From Haladaptatus halobius (GTDB lineage Archaea > Halobacteriota > Halobacteria > Halobacteriales > Haladaptataceae), in the NCBI RefSeq assembly GCF_020618475.1, contig NZ_CP085337.1:248001-312000 (forward strand): a stretch of DNA of 64,000 nt. Direction: 5' to 3'. Made by a program: the position numbers and the translations under genes. Every line of letters starts with the position of its first letter. The first letter of the stretch is position 1. Positions 1 through 9,394 of this stretch are shown here, piece by piece. Below the pieces are notes generated by a model that saw only the letters and a program-made list of their open reading frames with translations, did not search any database and was not told where the DNA came from.

Positions 1-2
1 AA

Positions 3-254
3 TGGATTTATGGTCGGCGTGGGCGGGGCGGTTATTGGGAGGGCGAGATACTCGAGTCGTCGAGACTGTCCAAGTATGATAGCGATTTGACGAAGTACTA
101 CAAGTGCAATGATACGGTGAGTAGGGGTAATGTGGGGTTAATAGATGAGCGGAGGACAGGAGCCACTACCCTGTCCACCGAATGCCTCACAGATGTACCT
201 GATACTCCATGTCGATATAATTATTCACAGGAAAATAAATTGATAATACAGTGA
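3..254 (+). other. Open frame running in from the window edge, unidentified
   Basis: The frame is open from the first bases to a TGA at 252-254 and could be the 3' end of a gene beginning outside the window. The reading includes a basic Gly/Arg-rich start and a Lys/Tyr-rich stretch. No family is recognised. It may be chance in a low-GC, decayed stretch, and the following bases to 360 show no gene. Confidence 0.2.
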
Positions 255-360
255 TGATATTGTTTGTCGTAGATAAATACTAGTGAGAGAATGCATACCA
301 CAGTACCGCTGATCGTCTACGCAAGCGAGGAAACCATGGACAAGAAGGTAGAAGTATGAG

Positions 361-513
361 TTAATTCGTCAGCTCTTTGCGGCCCGTTCTCACACACGAC
401 CAGCATGGGAAGCCGTCGAGGCCATCACAGTCGCAGTCCTCTGGCTCGAAATCGTTTTCGTCGTCCTCTGAGGGGAATGCGTTGAGCGTTCCGCTGTCAG
501 TTGCAGCTCTCAG
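361..513 (-). pseudogene. SWIM zinc-finger protein, C-terminal remnant A
   Basis: The minus strand reads an acidic tail, FPSEDDENDFEPEDCDCDG, then a CWSC-containing end and a stop at 361-363. This is the typical carboxyl end of small haloarchaeal SWIM zinc-finger proteins. The upstream CxC...CxH SWIM motif is missing because the frame is interrupted above about 513. The same tail recurs in the remnant at 831-1138, so both derive from one family. SWIM domains are predicted DNA- or protein-binding zinc modules, and this piece is not functional. Confidence 0.6.
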
Positions 514-830
514 ATGTCCTCATTGACGAACTTCGACAGTTGTGTCTGCCATCAACCACTGCTGATCACTGTCCTCTGGATTCCGTATCTCAACCCAGCC
601 AGTCTCACAAAATAGCATCTCGAAAGTTACTCCGTCAGACATTATGTGCTGCCTCCGACGAGAGACGCGGTGGTTCGCGAATGTTCCCGGAGTCAATGAT
701 GGCGATTCTTACGCTAGTCATCAGGGTTTCTTAAGAATAATTATTGCTCTAATCTCACTTTGTTATGAATTCAATACTAGAAGGATAAAGAGTTCCTACC
801 GAGAAAAACAGTGGTGGCCGGGGGTGAATC
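514..830. other. No intact gene seen
   Basis: Short open frames here have no recognisable composition or family. The sequence is AT-richer than the window average and lies between two SWIM remnants, which fits a decayed copy of the same gene. Confidence 0.5.
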
Positions 831-1138
831 TTAACCAGCACTGGATCGGAAATGACCACTAAAAGCGAATTGTGTGCAAGTGGAAGGTAATAGGAGACCA
901 TCACAGTCGCAGTCGTTCGGCTCAGCATCGTCTTTGTCATCCTTCGAGGGGAAGGTGGTGAGCGTCTTGTATACGGTCGCGTTGTCGACAGCGGCCATGT
1001 GTTTGCAGAACTCGTTGCGGTGGATATGGTGAGGACACGTGCAGGCCATCAGGTCGCCAGTCACATCGCCGATAGAGACGATGTATTGGTGACCTGCGGG
1101 AGTCTCGTAGCTCTCATTGATGACTTCGTTGAGTCCGG
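831..1138 (-). pseudogene. SWIM zinc-finger protein, remnant B with the zinc motif
   Basis: Reading from about 1138 down, the frame gives an N-terminal part followed by CTCPHHIHRNEFCKHMAAV. This is a complete SWIM signature (CxCPxH...CKH) that would bind one zinc ion. It continues into an acidic linker and the CDCDG element. After about residue 60 of the reading the sequence departs from the family tail, and no good start codon lies upstream, so both ends look damaged. Remnant A at 361-513 keeps the tail that this copy has lost. The family is common in haloarchaeal plasmids and islands, where its role is unknown. Confidence 0.6.
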
Positions 1139-1313
1139 GGCTTCAATGTCAAAGGAGAATTGTTTGAATTAGAAGAAGGATATTAAATAGTGGTGATGAT
1201 ATAAAAAGGGCTGGCAGAGAAAAGAGTATCCCCACCGGTTTGTTGTCCCTCGCTTGATTTTATTCAGGCACCTCGTAACAAAGGCAGATGTGGGTGTGAA
1301 GCTTTAGTAGAGC

Positions 1314-2207
1314 ATGCCCAAAGAGCTTCGTGACATCAGTCGTCGTCGATTCGTAAAGGCGGCTATAACTTCGACTGCCATGCTTGGCGGTGTTTCTTCA
1401 GTAGATGCCCGCCAGCCCACCAATTCTTCCCAGTACTCCATTATACAAGGTGGGAAATGCATTCCCATCGAGCCGCTCACGATGTCGGGGCTCCCCGTCA
1501 AACAGTTCTACGACTATCGCACGCCCGGCACAAAACCACGCTCGTATAAGTACGCCTCGTTCGGAACGGAAAATCTTCAGCGGTCGGAAACTAGCATTCT
1601 CTTTCTCTACAAAGGACCGCAAGGACTGAGTCTTGTCGCAATTCATGATAAGATTGACGCGGGCAGCGGTGGCGCAGTCACATTTAGAATCACCAATCTC
1701 CCTGCTAATGGAAAATTCATCGTCAAAGATGATAGTTACAATGGTTCGACAAACGTTGATACATGGGACTATTCGACACACCGGCGTTCGAATGGAAAAA
1801 AGACTGCGACCGCCAGCATCAGTTGGGCGTATTCGGCAGGACGCTCGGACGGCATGGTCTATCGCGGTCTCGGGAACGATTTCGAGGTCACAATCCATCC
1901 CCAATTCAACCAGCAGGCCATCCTATCGGATCAAAACCAAGGGAAGATTAAACTGTGGCAAATTCTGTCCGGAAACGTAAATAACCCCACGCGCACCAAA
2001 CTGGATATGAGCAAACCGGTTACAATCTCGTCTAAACCTTGCCAGTCAAAGACAACGACACAACAGACGACGCAGACAAGCCGGAATAAAAGCGATAGCA
2101 AAGCCACGACGGCCCAACAACAGTCAACTAAGAACACGAATACAGAACCGTCGTTCTTCGATCAACTTTGGAACGACTTCGCCTCCTTTTTTAACCATAC
2201 CTTCTAG
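1314..2207 (+). CDS. Tat-exported protein of unknown function
   Basis: This 297-residue protein starts with a twin-arginine signal (SRRRFVKAA at about residues 9-17, then a short hydrophobic stretch and an Ala-rich cleavage region), so it should be exported folded. Residues 35-240 form a Gly/Ser/Asn-rich, probably beta-rich domain that I cannot assign. Residues 245-285 are a low-complexity Ser/Thr/Gln linker, and the end is aromatic (FFDQLWNDFASFF). Composition is less acidic and lower in GC than the glycosidase genes further on, consistent with acquired DNA. It stands alone between remnants. No cysteine lipobox is present, so free secretion or anchoring by the aromatic tail are both possible. 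Confidence 0.75.
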   Translation: MPKELRDISRRRFVKAAITSTAMLGGVSSVDARQPTNSSQYSIIQGGKCIPIEPLTMSGLPVKQFYDYRTPGTKPRSYKYASFGTENLQRSETSILFLYKGPQGLSLVAIHDKIDAGSGGAVTFRITNLPANGKFIVKDDSYNGSTNVDTWDYSTHRRSNGKKTATASISWAYSAGRSDGMVYRGLGNDFEVTIHPQFNQQAILSDQNQGKIKLWQILSGNVNNPTRTKLDMSKPVTISSKPCQSKTTTQQTTQTSRNKSDSKATTAQQQSTKNTNTEPSFFDQLWNDFASFFNHTF

Positions 2208-2641
2208 ATATATTTATTATACCACTGCAGAAGAGCGTTGGGCGTTCGTCCGGGAACAAGTGGCACTGTCCAGAGGAATCTGGGCTCTCGGTTGGCTGCG
2301 GGATTCTCGTGATTCTCTTTGGTCACTTCGACCATTTCGGGGACTTCGACGTCGACGGAGAACTGTTCGGTCTGTGCGCGTTGCTGTGCCGTCTCGTCAG
2401 CTTCAAGGCCTGCAGATGGGTATATAATTCTGGTAGCATTTTAGAAGTTCAATGCTGGGTGCTTGAACTCCCGGCGTGTTTTATCCCGCTCAAGAGTATC
2501 GCTTTTCCCGAGCGGTAGAGATCATTGCATCGACCACAGGGGATAGTCTTTCAGTAATCATCAAAATGCCATAATACAAGGCACCGATGTATCGGAGACC
2601 GTAATCTTCTCGGCATTAATCTGAATATAAACAAGTAGAGA
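2208..2641. other. Intergenic stretch with possible minus-strand coding debris
   Basis: No intact gene is visible. On the minus strand, roughly 2430 down to 2215 reads an acidic stretch including EQFSVDVEVPEMVEV that resembles haloarchaeal protein sequence. A separate frame ends with REFKHPALNF and a TAA near 2444. These look like pieces of lost genes, and I cannot name the families. Confidence 0.3.
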
Positions 2642-3136
2642 ATGGCTGCTGATGAAAATATTTCCGTTGATGGGTGGCCGACTGAGCGTGAAGCACTCAC
2701 TTATAAAGAAGCCCGTAACGTTATTGATGCCCAACGCGAACCACTCAGCGATATCGATAATAAGGCACTTCGGACGGTTCGTTTGACTGCGGTTCTCCTT
2801 GGACTGTTTGTTGCTGCTGGCCACATTGGTGGACCAGAACTGTTTAACCATGAGCTATCCGCTGTTGGCATTATACTATTATTTGGATCGATTGTCTGCG
2901 GCATCGCCACAAACAGCGAGTCAGATATCTTTCTCGGCCCAAATCGCCCATACGTTAAGCAACTTACTACTGATTCATTCGTTGGGACAAGCTGGCATTC
3001 AGACTATCTCATGACGGCAGCCTACTGAATCGGTGAAAATGCCGAGGATATTCGCTGGAACGGTCAGTTGCTTACGCTGACCCAAGGATTGCTTGTTCTT
3101 GGACTTGGGATACTGACGCTCGTAGTAGCTTTTTAA
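2642..3136 (+). pseudogene. Three-TM SLATT/Pycsar-effector-like membrane protein, broken by one TGA
   Basis: The frame runs from ATG 2642 to TAA 3134-3136, exactly 165 codons, interrupted only by TGA at 3026-3028. The first part has a cytosolic helix, a DNKALRTVRL element leading into TM1, TM2 at about residues 75-93, then an amphipathic region. After the stop the same frame continues into TM3 (LTLTQGLLVLGLGILTLVV). The layout of a helical region, a D.KA element, a TM hairpin and a third TM resembles SLATT/PycTM membrane effectors, but that is inference from shape. The stop is probably a former TGG or CGA. Readthrough or a sequencing error is possible. The next small gene is also interrupted, which favours decay. 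Confidence 0.6.
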
Positions 3137-3160
3137 GCATGAATACCGTAGTTACACCTA

Positions 3161-3265
3161 ATGAGTAAAACCGCCGAACCGCAGTCTCCAGAGGAGTAAG
3201 GACAACGTAGCGGCAAAGGCCCAGCTTGGCTCTCGCGATTGCTCGGTCGTCGCAACAACGGGTAG
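3161..3265 (+). pseudogene. Small basic protein, interrupted by TAA
   Basis: ATG 3161 begins MSKTAEPQSPEE, then TAA at 3197-3199. The frame then continues in coding-like sequence (GKGPAWLSRLLGRRNNG) to TAG at 3263-3265. Without the stop it would be a 34-residue protein with a C-terminal amphipathic helix. It lies 24 bp after the broken membrane gene on the same strand, so the two were probably one operon and decayed together. The family is not recognised. Confidence 0.45.
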
Positions 3266-3330
3266 TATTGATACAGATCAACGATTTTCTGTGGGAGTTT
3301 GACGATGAAATAGCCACTGCTGTACTGCCC

Positions 3331-3453
3331 TCACGAATCATGTCGAAATACGTAGTGGCAGACAGGACACTTTCGTTCGAGTTCAGCGATTACGTAATCA
3401 CTTGTACTACCGGTCCATCTACAGTCCGGACATTGAGTGAGGCCAGTACCCAT
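3331..3453 (-). CDS. Mini zinc-ribbon protein, 40 residues
   Basis: The frame from ATG at 3453 encodes 40 residues with two knuckles, CPDC near residue 8 and CPVC near residue 29, spaced as in a one-zinc ribbon. The rest is short and hydrophilic. A GGAGGT motif lies upstream (14 bases before the ATG, rather far). Such one-domain zinc proteins are frequent in haloarchaea, where they act in regulation or as adaptors. Here the partner is unknown. It is convergent with the broken small gene at 3161-3265. Confidence 0.6.
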   Translation of the reverse strand: MGTGLTQCPDCRWTGSTSDYVIAELERKCPVCHYVFRHDS

Positions 3454-3628
3454 TTCATTTCACAATAACCTCCTGCATTAATTAATTTGGAAATGAGTTC
3501 CTTGAGCCCATCCTCAATCTTGTATACTTAATTCCATCATATATCTTCTTTGTAGTTATCTTTGCACACTACAAACAGATTCAATCGTGTGAGGGTTTAT
3601 AGTACCGGTCTACGAATCGCGAACCGAC

Positions 3629-4534
3629 ATGTCGCAGACAACAGTATCCTACAAGGATGAACACATCTACGAATTCACACCGGACCTCGAACCAGTATAC
3701 ACCGCAGAGAATGGTGAGTCGCTCACTATCGAAACGATTGACAGCCTTGACGGGACGATACAAGAGAACACAGACATCCTTGATGCCATTCCTGAGGAGG
3801 TGAATGCTGCAACAGGTCCGATTGCAATTGAGGGCGCCAAACCTGGTGATGTTCTAAAAGTCACAATCGAGGACGTCCGTGTCAACGAAAATCGAGGACG
3901 AGTCGTCACTGCCCCTGGGTTTGGTCTCCTCCAAGATCACGACGATATAGAACATCCGTTGACGCGAATCACACCAGTGCAAAACGACTCCATCGAGTTT
4001 GAGGGGCTCAATGTAGAAATCAAACCTGTTATTGGGACTATCGGTGTTGCACCCGCCACAGAATCGTATACAACACTCGTCCCCCACGACCATGGTGGAA
4101 ACCTCGACACGACAGACATGACGGGCGGGACAACAGCCTACTTCCCAATCTTTCAAGAAGGGGCAATGTTAGCCATGGGAGATTCGAAGGCGGCGATGTC
4201 CGACGGTGAGATGTGTGGGACTGGATCGGAAATCGGCACAGATATTGATGTTACCCTTGAGGTGGTGAACGATCCCCCTGTTTCGCTCGAACGACCACTG
4301 GTCGAGACAGAAAACGAGTGGAAGACCATCGCAAGTGCCGAAACAATGGAAACTGCTGTGGAACTGGCCAATCGCGACATGGTGGAACTGCTCAAACGTG
4401 AGCACGATTTCGAGGCGACCGAGGCCTACATGTTTTCGAGCCTCGTTGGCGGCCTTGAAATCAGCCAGGTTGTCGATCCCCTAGTGACAGCACGGGATGC
4501 AGTTCCGAAAGAGTACCTCTCGAATCCATTTTGA
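3629..4534 (+). CDS. Acetamidase/formamidase family protein
   Basis: This 301-residue cytoplasmic enzyme matches the FmdA/AmdA family, which hydrolyses short amides to the acid and ammonia. Family landmarks visible are GTIGVAPA near residue 137, HDHGGNLDT near 151 (metal-binding histidines), GAMLAMGDSKAAMSDGE near 180 and GTGSEIG near 198. Length is normal for archaeal members. It is a lone gene in an otherwise decayed region, with no amide transporter or regulator next to it. The ATG follows a weak purine run. Substrate (formamide or acetamide) cannot be decided. Confidence 0.88.
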   Translation: MSQTTVSYKDEHIYEFTPDLEPVYTAENGESLTIETIDSLDGTIQENTDILDAIPEEVNAATGPIAIEGAKPGDVLKVTIEDVRVNENRGRVVTAPGFGLLQDHDDIEHPLTRITPVQNDSIEFEGLNVEIKPVIGTIGVAPATESYTTLVPHDHGGNLDTTDMTGGTTAYFPIFQEGAMLAMGDSKAAMSDGEMCGTGSEIGTDIDVTLEVVNDPPVSLERPLVETENEWKTIASAETMETAVELANRDMVELLKREHDFEATEAYMFSSLVGGLEISQVVDPLVTARDAVPKEYLSNPF

Positions 4535-5319
4535 TTGGATACACACATCGTCAGGCCGTGCCTCGACGACGACAGCATGTAAATATGGTTTTGCTACTGA
4601 CTGCTATGAGGCCTTCTGATTAGTATAATATATTAACCTACGAAATCGATTTCTCCATAAAATCATAAGCGGAAGTGGAATGCCTCCGAGACCCTGGAAT
4701 CAATCTGTGCGGAGTTCGTAGTGTAGTTTACTCAAATCTATTTTGACTTTACAGAAAAGATTTACCATGTCCTGCATACCCGTTTGGTATGTATTGAACA
4801 TGTCTCTTCCCGGGCATCGGTACTTTTGGTATCGTTAGCGGTAGTGTCTTAATCTGGTACACATTCAAGCGGCAGATGTGCTTAATGGTACTAGGCCCTG
4901 GGAATCACTGTTCGCCAAATATTGTGTATTTAATCCCCGGAATTAGTCATTCTCATCGGAATCAGCCACTTCGTGATTCAACCTGACATAATCCACCTAC
5001 CGATCCGCCAGAACCTGGGGCATGAGAGATATTCATTCTCTATTCAGCATGAAGCTGATTTTCTGTCTCAGAAATCCGTAATAAGAAGTAATCCCCGGCA
5101 CCTCCGTGCCCTCGACAAAGCGGAAAACATAGAACCGCCGAGCCAAGGTCTTTTGAGACCGATTTCCCAAGCCAAAACGTAGGATTTCGCGTTATCGAAA
5201 GGGTGTCTAAGAGAGTTCATGTACTCGGTTAGGTTCTCTCTCGTACCGTGCACCGACGACTCCATCTCTCGTGTCGCTCCAATGTTCCAGTACAGCTTGC
5301 GCTCCTCTTGCTCCATCGA
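4535..5319. other. Gene-poor AT-rich stretch
   Basis: No reliable gene. A plus-strand frame near 4815-4980 contains one plausible membrane segment (GIVSGSVLIWYTF) and may be a relic. Minus-strand frames near 5070-5316 are of unlikely composition. The stretch probably represents old insertions. Confidence 0.45.
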
Positions 5320-5456
5320 TTAATAGTAGTTCCACGCTCCGTCGGGGATATTCAGCGTAGCTCCACAGTAGGGCACGTCGCAGTCTGGACATCGGGTACT
5401 TTGAACCGTTCGCGACACTCTACGCACCTCCACTTGACGCACTCGTCGGTAGTCAT
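5320..5456 (-). pseudogene. Mini zinc-ribbon protein with a one-base deletion
   Basis: From ATG at 5456 the frame reads MTTDECVKWRCVECRERF and on to a TC before the second knuckle. At about 5365 one base is missing. In the next frame it continues as CPYCGATLNIPDGAWNYY to TAA at 5320-5322. The restored product is about 45 residues with CVEC and CPYC knuckles, a one-zinc ribbon. The interval is 137 nt, one short of a multiple of three, which agrees with a single deletion. It is a different family from the zinc protein at 3331-3453. A sequencing error is possible, but neighbouring genes are decayed too. Confidence 0.6.
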
Positions 5457-5911
5457 CTTCTACATCCTTGTTCTCCACGAATTGTATGTTTGACACGTAG
5501 TGGATTAACTATCGAAATCCGAATCAGTGATCGTTCTGTCTCGCCGGTGTGCGCCACTTTAATCGAGCCGTTCACGTTGCACCGGCCCCTCGCAGTTCGA
5601 TAATTCGGCCATAGATTCAACTTTCTTAACCAGGCAGATGCTGACACAGCGTCCCAGTCGGACGATTCTACTTCCGCTTTTGGATTTGTCGGGAGGAATC
5701 GATTGTTTCTCCGTGAAAACTCACAATTCGGCGCGAACAAAGGCAAGTCAGCGGACGTATTACCAATATATTCGTGCATAGAAGGGCAGTTTCTCCGCAT
5801 TTGTACGGTGTACTAGTTATTGCTCTAATCTGTTCGAGAGCGATAAATATCCGCACAACCAAATCGCGCACATCATTCTTCTCCGAATTTGACTACACGT
5901 TCCAGAATAGA
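5457..5911. other. No gene recognised
   Basis: Frames in this stretch are Arg/Ser-rich without homology that I can see. The sequence directly follows the truncated end of the IS630 remnant (on the minus strand), so it may be unrelated DNA joined by the deletion that removed the catalytic half of the transposase. Confidence 0.4.
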
Positions 5912-6328
5912 TTACTTATCTCCCGTAAGTAGCCTGTATGCGCTCGTGCGCGAATACTTTACGTCGAACCGGTCTTCCAGAAGGCGTTGAACGAGCGACG
6001 AACTCCATTTTCCAGCGTCGTATCCGGCGTTCTCGGGTGACTTTTTCAGTAATTGGCGAACTTCGGTTCGTTCCTCTGGATCGAGTTTTGGCGGACGACC
6101 GGGACGATCTTTATCGCTGGCCGCGTTTCGGATTGAGTCCTCTTCGAATCGCTGAAGCCAGTTGTAAATAGTCTTTCTCGAGAGGCCGTACCAGTCGGCT
6201 AAGTCTGTCTGCGTGACGCCCTGCTTGTACGCAATCGCGACCATGAGCCGCTTCGTCGATCGAACGTCGTCCGTATCATCTAACGCATCTCGAAGGTCGT
6301 TCGTCGAGACGTTCTCCAAACAGGCCAT
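5912..6328 (-). mobile_element. IS630-type transposase, N-terminal DNA-binding half only
   Basis: The frame from ATG at 6328 begins MACLENVSTNDLRDALDD and has a first helix-turn-helix (QTDLADWYGLSRKTIYNWL, residues about 42-60), a GRPPKL hook and a second winged-helix part ending with YSRTSAYRLL. This is the standard N-terminal portion of haloarchaeal IS630/Tc1-like transposases. It stops at TAA 5912 where the DDE catalytic domain should begin, and no DDE domain follows downstream. No terminal inverted repeats could be paired. It is a dead remnant, though the isolated HTH part could still bind DNA. Confidence 0.75.
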
Positions 6329-6783
6329 TATGAGAGATATCGAAATCAATGAGTAAAAAGTTTTGTGTTCCCTTGAGAATCTCCCATCGCTGATCATTCA
6401 ATACTCGCGACCGGGGACTCGGCCACTTAATATCGAAACATGCTCTAACGAGAGAACGTTACGGTATTAGTGTTGTAACGAATGCGCCAATTTTACTCGA
6501 TGGGGTACCACCGAGGGGGAATGTTCTTAATCGGCGGTAAATGACATAGACCACCGAGTCGGTTCATCGTCAAGACGGAAGTGGCCTGCGGAAACTCACT
6601 TACCGGTTGACGAAACGCTCGAAATCACCGACTGTAATCCGATTTACCGGCTTGAAACTCGCACGTCCCAACTCCGGGGTTGTAGTTTTGTCGCCGCACG
6701 TCGTAAATTATCTTCGCCATCATTGTTTCCCAGAGGGAAACGGAGACCGATTACTCTCCAGTCAATCTTCCGTTTGACGTGGT
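6329..6783. other. Intergenic, no gene seen
   Basis: Frames here lack coding character. The 3' side borders the stop of the IclR gene and the 5' side the IS630 remnant. No repeats or hairpins stand out. Confidence 0.5.
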
Positions 6784-7512
6784 TCAGGAACCTAACTCTA
6801 CTTCGATACTTTTCGCTGCACTTACCACGAGACCAGTGATGTCCTCCTCTAATCGTTTCCCCGACAGACTCGCCGTAGAACCACACACTGTGAGCGCTCC
6901 AAGCGGGTAATCGTCCGTGTCTCGGATGGGTACGGCAACGCAGTTTTGGCCATCTTTTCTGGTGCTTCGTTCGATGGCGAGCCGATGGTCACGAATTGTT
7001 CGGAGTTCGGAGAGCAGCGACTCGTCCATCCACTCGGCGCTTGAGACGAGTGCGTCTCGTTCAGCCGTCGGTTTGTAGGCGAGAATCGCCTTCCCTGCAA
7101 CGTCGGTGGCGAGGGGAGCGCGAGTACCTTGCTTGCCGTCGTCAGTCGACCCGGCACGAACGGAATAGAGATAGACGACCTCCCCCGACTCTTCGATCGC
7201 TAGCGACACCGTCTCGCCGGTTGTCATGGCGAGATTGTTCATAACGGGTTTGGCGATTTTGTAGAGTCTGTTTCCCTTCCTAACTTTGTTTCCCATTTCG
7301 AAAAACTTGAGCCCTAGTTGATACTCATCCTCCACTTTCAGGACGTAGCCGAGGCGACGGAGCGTATCGAGATGCTTGTAAATCGAACTTTTTGACAAAT
7401 CTAAGTGATTTGCGAGTTCGGTGACACCGGCCGAGTGAAGCTCCATCAACCCATCTAGCACCTGAAATACCTTCGCCGTCGTCCGTATCGGATACTCCGT
7501 TTCCGTGCCCAT
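6784..7512 (-). CDS. IclR-family transcriptional regulator
   Basis: This 242-residue protein has an N-terminal winged helix (residues about 8-65, with ELANHLDLSKSSIYKHLDTL as the recognition region) and a C-terminal IclR ligand-binding domain (about 80-240, with the ATDVAGKAILAY segment). Haloarchaeal IclR proteins usually control neighbouring sugar or aromatic catabolic genes. It lies next to the decayed sugar ABC transporter and the GH2/galactonate genes, so it probably senses a sugar acid or sugar and controls that locus. Its own promoter region is 7513-7820. The gene is intact although its transporter neighbour is not. Confidence 0.88.
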   Translation of the reverse strand: MGTETEYPIRTTAKVFQVLDGLMELHSAGVTELANHLDLSKSSIYKHLDTLRRLGYVLKVEDEYQLGLKFFEMGNKVRKGNRLYKIAKPVMNNLAMTTGETVSLAIEESGEVVYLYSVRAGSTDDGKQGTRAPLATDVAGKAILAYKPTAERDALVSSAEWMDESLLSELRTIRDHRLAIERSTRKDGQNCVAVPIRDTDDYPLGALTVCGSTASLSGKRLEEDITGLVVSAAKSIEVELGS

Positions 7513-7820
7513 CGTATCTTCACGGTTCTCGAAGAATCTACATAATTTTTCCTAATTAGAAATACCCTTGTAGGAACAGGATCTCAAGTCGAGTTCCCAA
7601 CTTTAGAAAGGATCGACGTAGAGCGAAAGGAGCGATTAGAGAACGGCTACATGGCATCTTCCCACCCACATCATGGACAGTACGTTGTGTTCCGGGATCT
7701 CCCACGGCCGTTTCCTAACTGGAAACGTCCTCTTACCGGAACACATCAATCACCGATTTTGAATGCGAGTCTATACGAGAAGAGAACAGTGAGCGAAAAC
7801 GAGTGGGAGGTCGGTAGTCG
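7513..7820. other. Promoter region of the IclR gene
   Basis: No gene. The stretch lies between the start of iclR and the end of the broken ABC ATPase, both on the minus strand. An AT-rich run directly upstream of the IclR start (about 7530-7565) is a plausible TATA region. Confidence 0.4.
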
Positions 7821-8933
7821 TTAACTGGATGTAGGAAGATACTCGGTTTGGCGCTCGAACACGCTTTCGTTTGTCTCCGCGTCGAAGAGATGAAAACTGG
7901 ACTCGTCGAAGGAAATATTCACAGCGGTACCGGCGGATGGGCGAACCCCACTCGAAGTACGGAGAATACACTCGTACTCGCCGATATGAAGGTAAATATA
8001 ATTATCACTTCCGACGGGTTCAACCACGTCGACGGTTGCGCGAATACCGCCGTCGCTCTCTCCTTCCTCAATAGCGATATGTTCAGGTCGAACCCCAAGT
8101 GTCAGAGTAGTGCCGTTTGCAGCGTCGAGATTATCGACGAACGCGGCGGAAAGTGGGTAGCGGAACTCGGATCCGACGAGAGCGCCGTCGCGGAGTTCGA
8201 CGTCGAAGAAGTTCATCTAGGGACTCCCGATGAAGTCGGCGACGAACCGATTCGTCGGTTGATGGTACACTTCGTCCGGCGTTCCGACTTGTTGGAGTTT
8301 CCGTCGGCGAGAACGACGATGCGGTCGGACATCGACATTGCCTCTTCCTGGTCGTGCGTGACGTATATCGTCGTCGTGTTCAGCTCCTCCTGTATCCGCT
8401 GGAGTTCCGTACGCATGTGGATCTTCACTTCGCATCGAGATTTGATAGTGGCTCGTCCATCAGGAATGCTTCCGGATAGCGAACAATGGCGCGCCCAGTT
8501 GTGACGCGTTGCTGTTGACCGCCGGAGAGGCTCCCCGGTAGCTTATCAAGGAGCTCCTCAATGCCCATCATCTCGGCAGCTTCTTCGACGCGGCGGTTGA
8601 TCTGGTCGTCGGAGAGATCGCTTGTGAGTTTCAGACCGTACGACATGTTCTTTCGAACGCTCATGTGCGGGTAGAGCGCGTAGTTCTGAAACACCATCGC
8701 TATCCCGCGGTCTTGGGGGGAACGTCGTTCACTATTCGGTCTCTGATTGATATTTCCCCATCGGATACGTCTTCGAGACCGGCGAGCATTCGAAGCAACA
8801 TCGATTTGCCGGATCCCGACGGACCGACGGTGGAGACGAATTCCCCGTCCTCGATATCCATACTGAATCCGTCTACGGCCACAATGGAACTCTCGTACTC
8901 TTTCCGCACATCGTTGAATCTCACGGTGCTCAT
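7821..8933 (-). pseudogene. Sugar ABC transporter ATP-binding protein (UgpC/MalK type), multiply frameshifted
   Basis: Starting at ATG 8933, the protein is recoverable only across four breaks. The first part has the P-loop GPSGSGKS. A one-base loss near 8720 precedes the Q-loop (MVFQNYALYPHMSV), signature LSGGQQQR and Walker B (AFLMDEPLSNLDAK). A one-base loss near 8427 precedes the H-loop (YVTHDQEEAMSMSDR). A one-base loss near 8308 precedes GTPDEVYHQPTNRFVADFIG. An in-frame TAG at 8217-8219 (probably former TCG) precedes MNFFDVEL and the C-terminal OB-like domain ending at 7821. Intact homologues energise import of disaccharides or glycosides. Four independent lesions make a sequencing artefact unlikely. 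Confidence 0.9.
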
Positions 8934-9148
8934 GAGACAGTATGTCACGTGAAGACCGTCGCATATAAAAATATGCGTTATTATTAGTTATCTACAGACA
9001 ATAACAAAACCGGAAACAATGTGGTTCTTCACCGCGAACTGGTATTTGAGAGGTGGACATTCTTTTGGGCGTTCGCTCCCTCTGACTCGTTCTTGTACAA
9101 GAATCATGGGGAATGTTTATGTGACCGGACTAATTCTATCCCCGTGGG

Positions 9149-9390
9149 ATGCTAGATAATAGCAATAGTAAACCCCGTTTCGATAGGCGAAGCTTCGTGA
9201 CCGCGGCCGGGGCGGCCGGTATCACCGGACTGGCCGGTTGTCGCGGCGGTCTCGGCGGTGGCGGCGGTGGAGGCAGCGGCGGAAAGACGACCATCAAGTA
9301 CTGGACGCTGTTTGGCGGTGGCGACGGGAAGACGATGGAGAAGATAGTCAATAAGTTCAATGAGAGTCACGACAAGAAATTCAGGGGACG
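9149..9390 (+). pseudogene. Sugar ABC solute-binding lipoprotein, N-terminal fragment
   Basis: The first 30 residues are a Tat lipoprotein signal (DRRSFVTAAGAAGITG then LAGC, Cys31), followed by a poly-Gly linker and the start of a binding protein (TIKYWTLFGGGDGKTMEKIV, a common opening of haloarchaeal sugar-binding proteins). At about 9388 the protein stops matching and runs directly into the start region of the membrane gene at 9395. The remaining roughly 350 residues and the two expected permease genes are absent. A single large deletion explains this. It is divergent from the broken ATPase. Confidence 0.85.
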
Positions 9391-9394
9391 AAGG

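Noticed and set aside
3026..3028. TGA as selenocysteine
   Set aside because: Haloarchaea are not known to insert selenocysteine, no SECIS-like hairpin was seen, and the gene is not a redox protein.
9360..9394. Longer start for the DUF624-like gene
   Set aside because: The extra residues come from the deletion joint with the binding-protein fragment. ATG 9395 matches the usual start.
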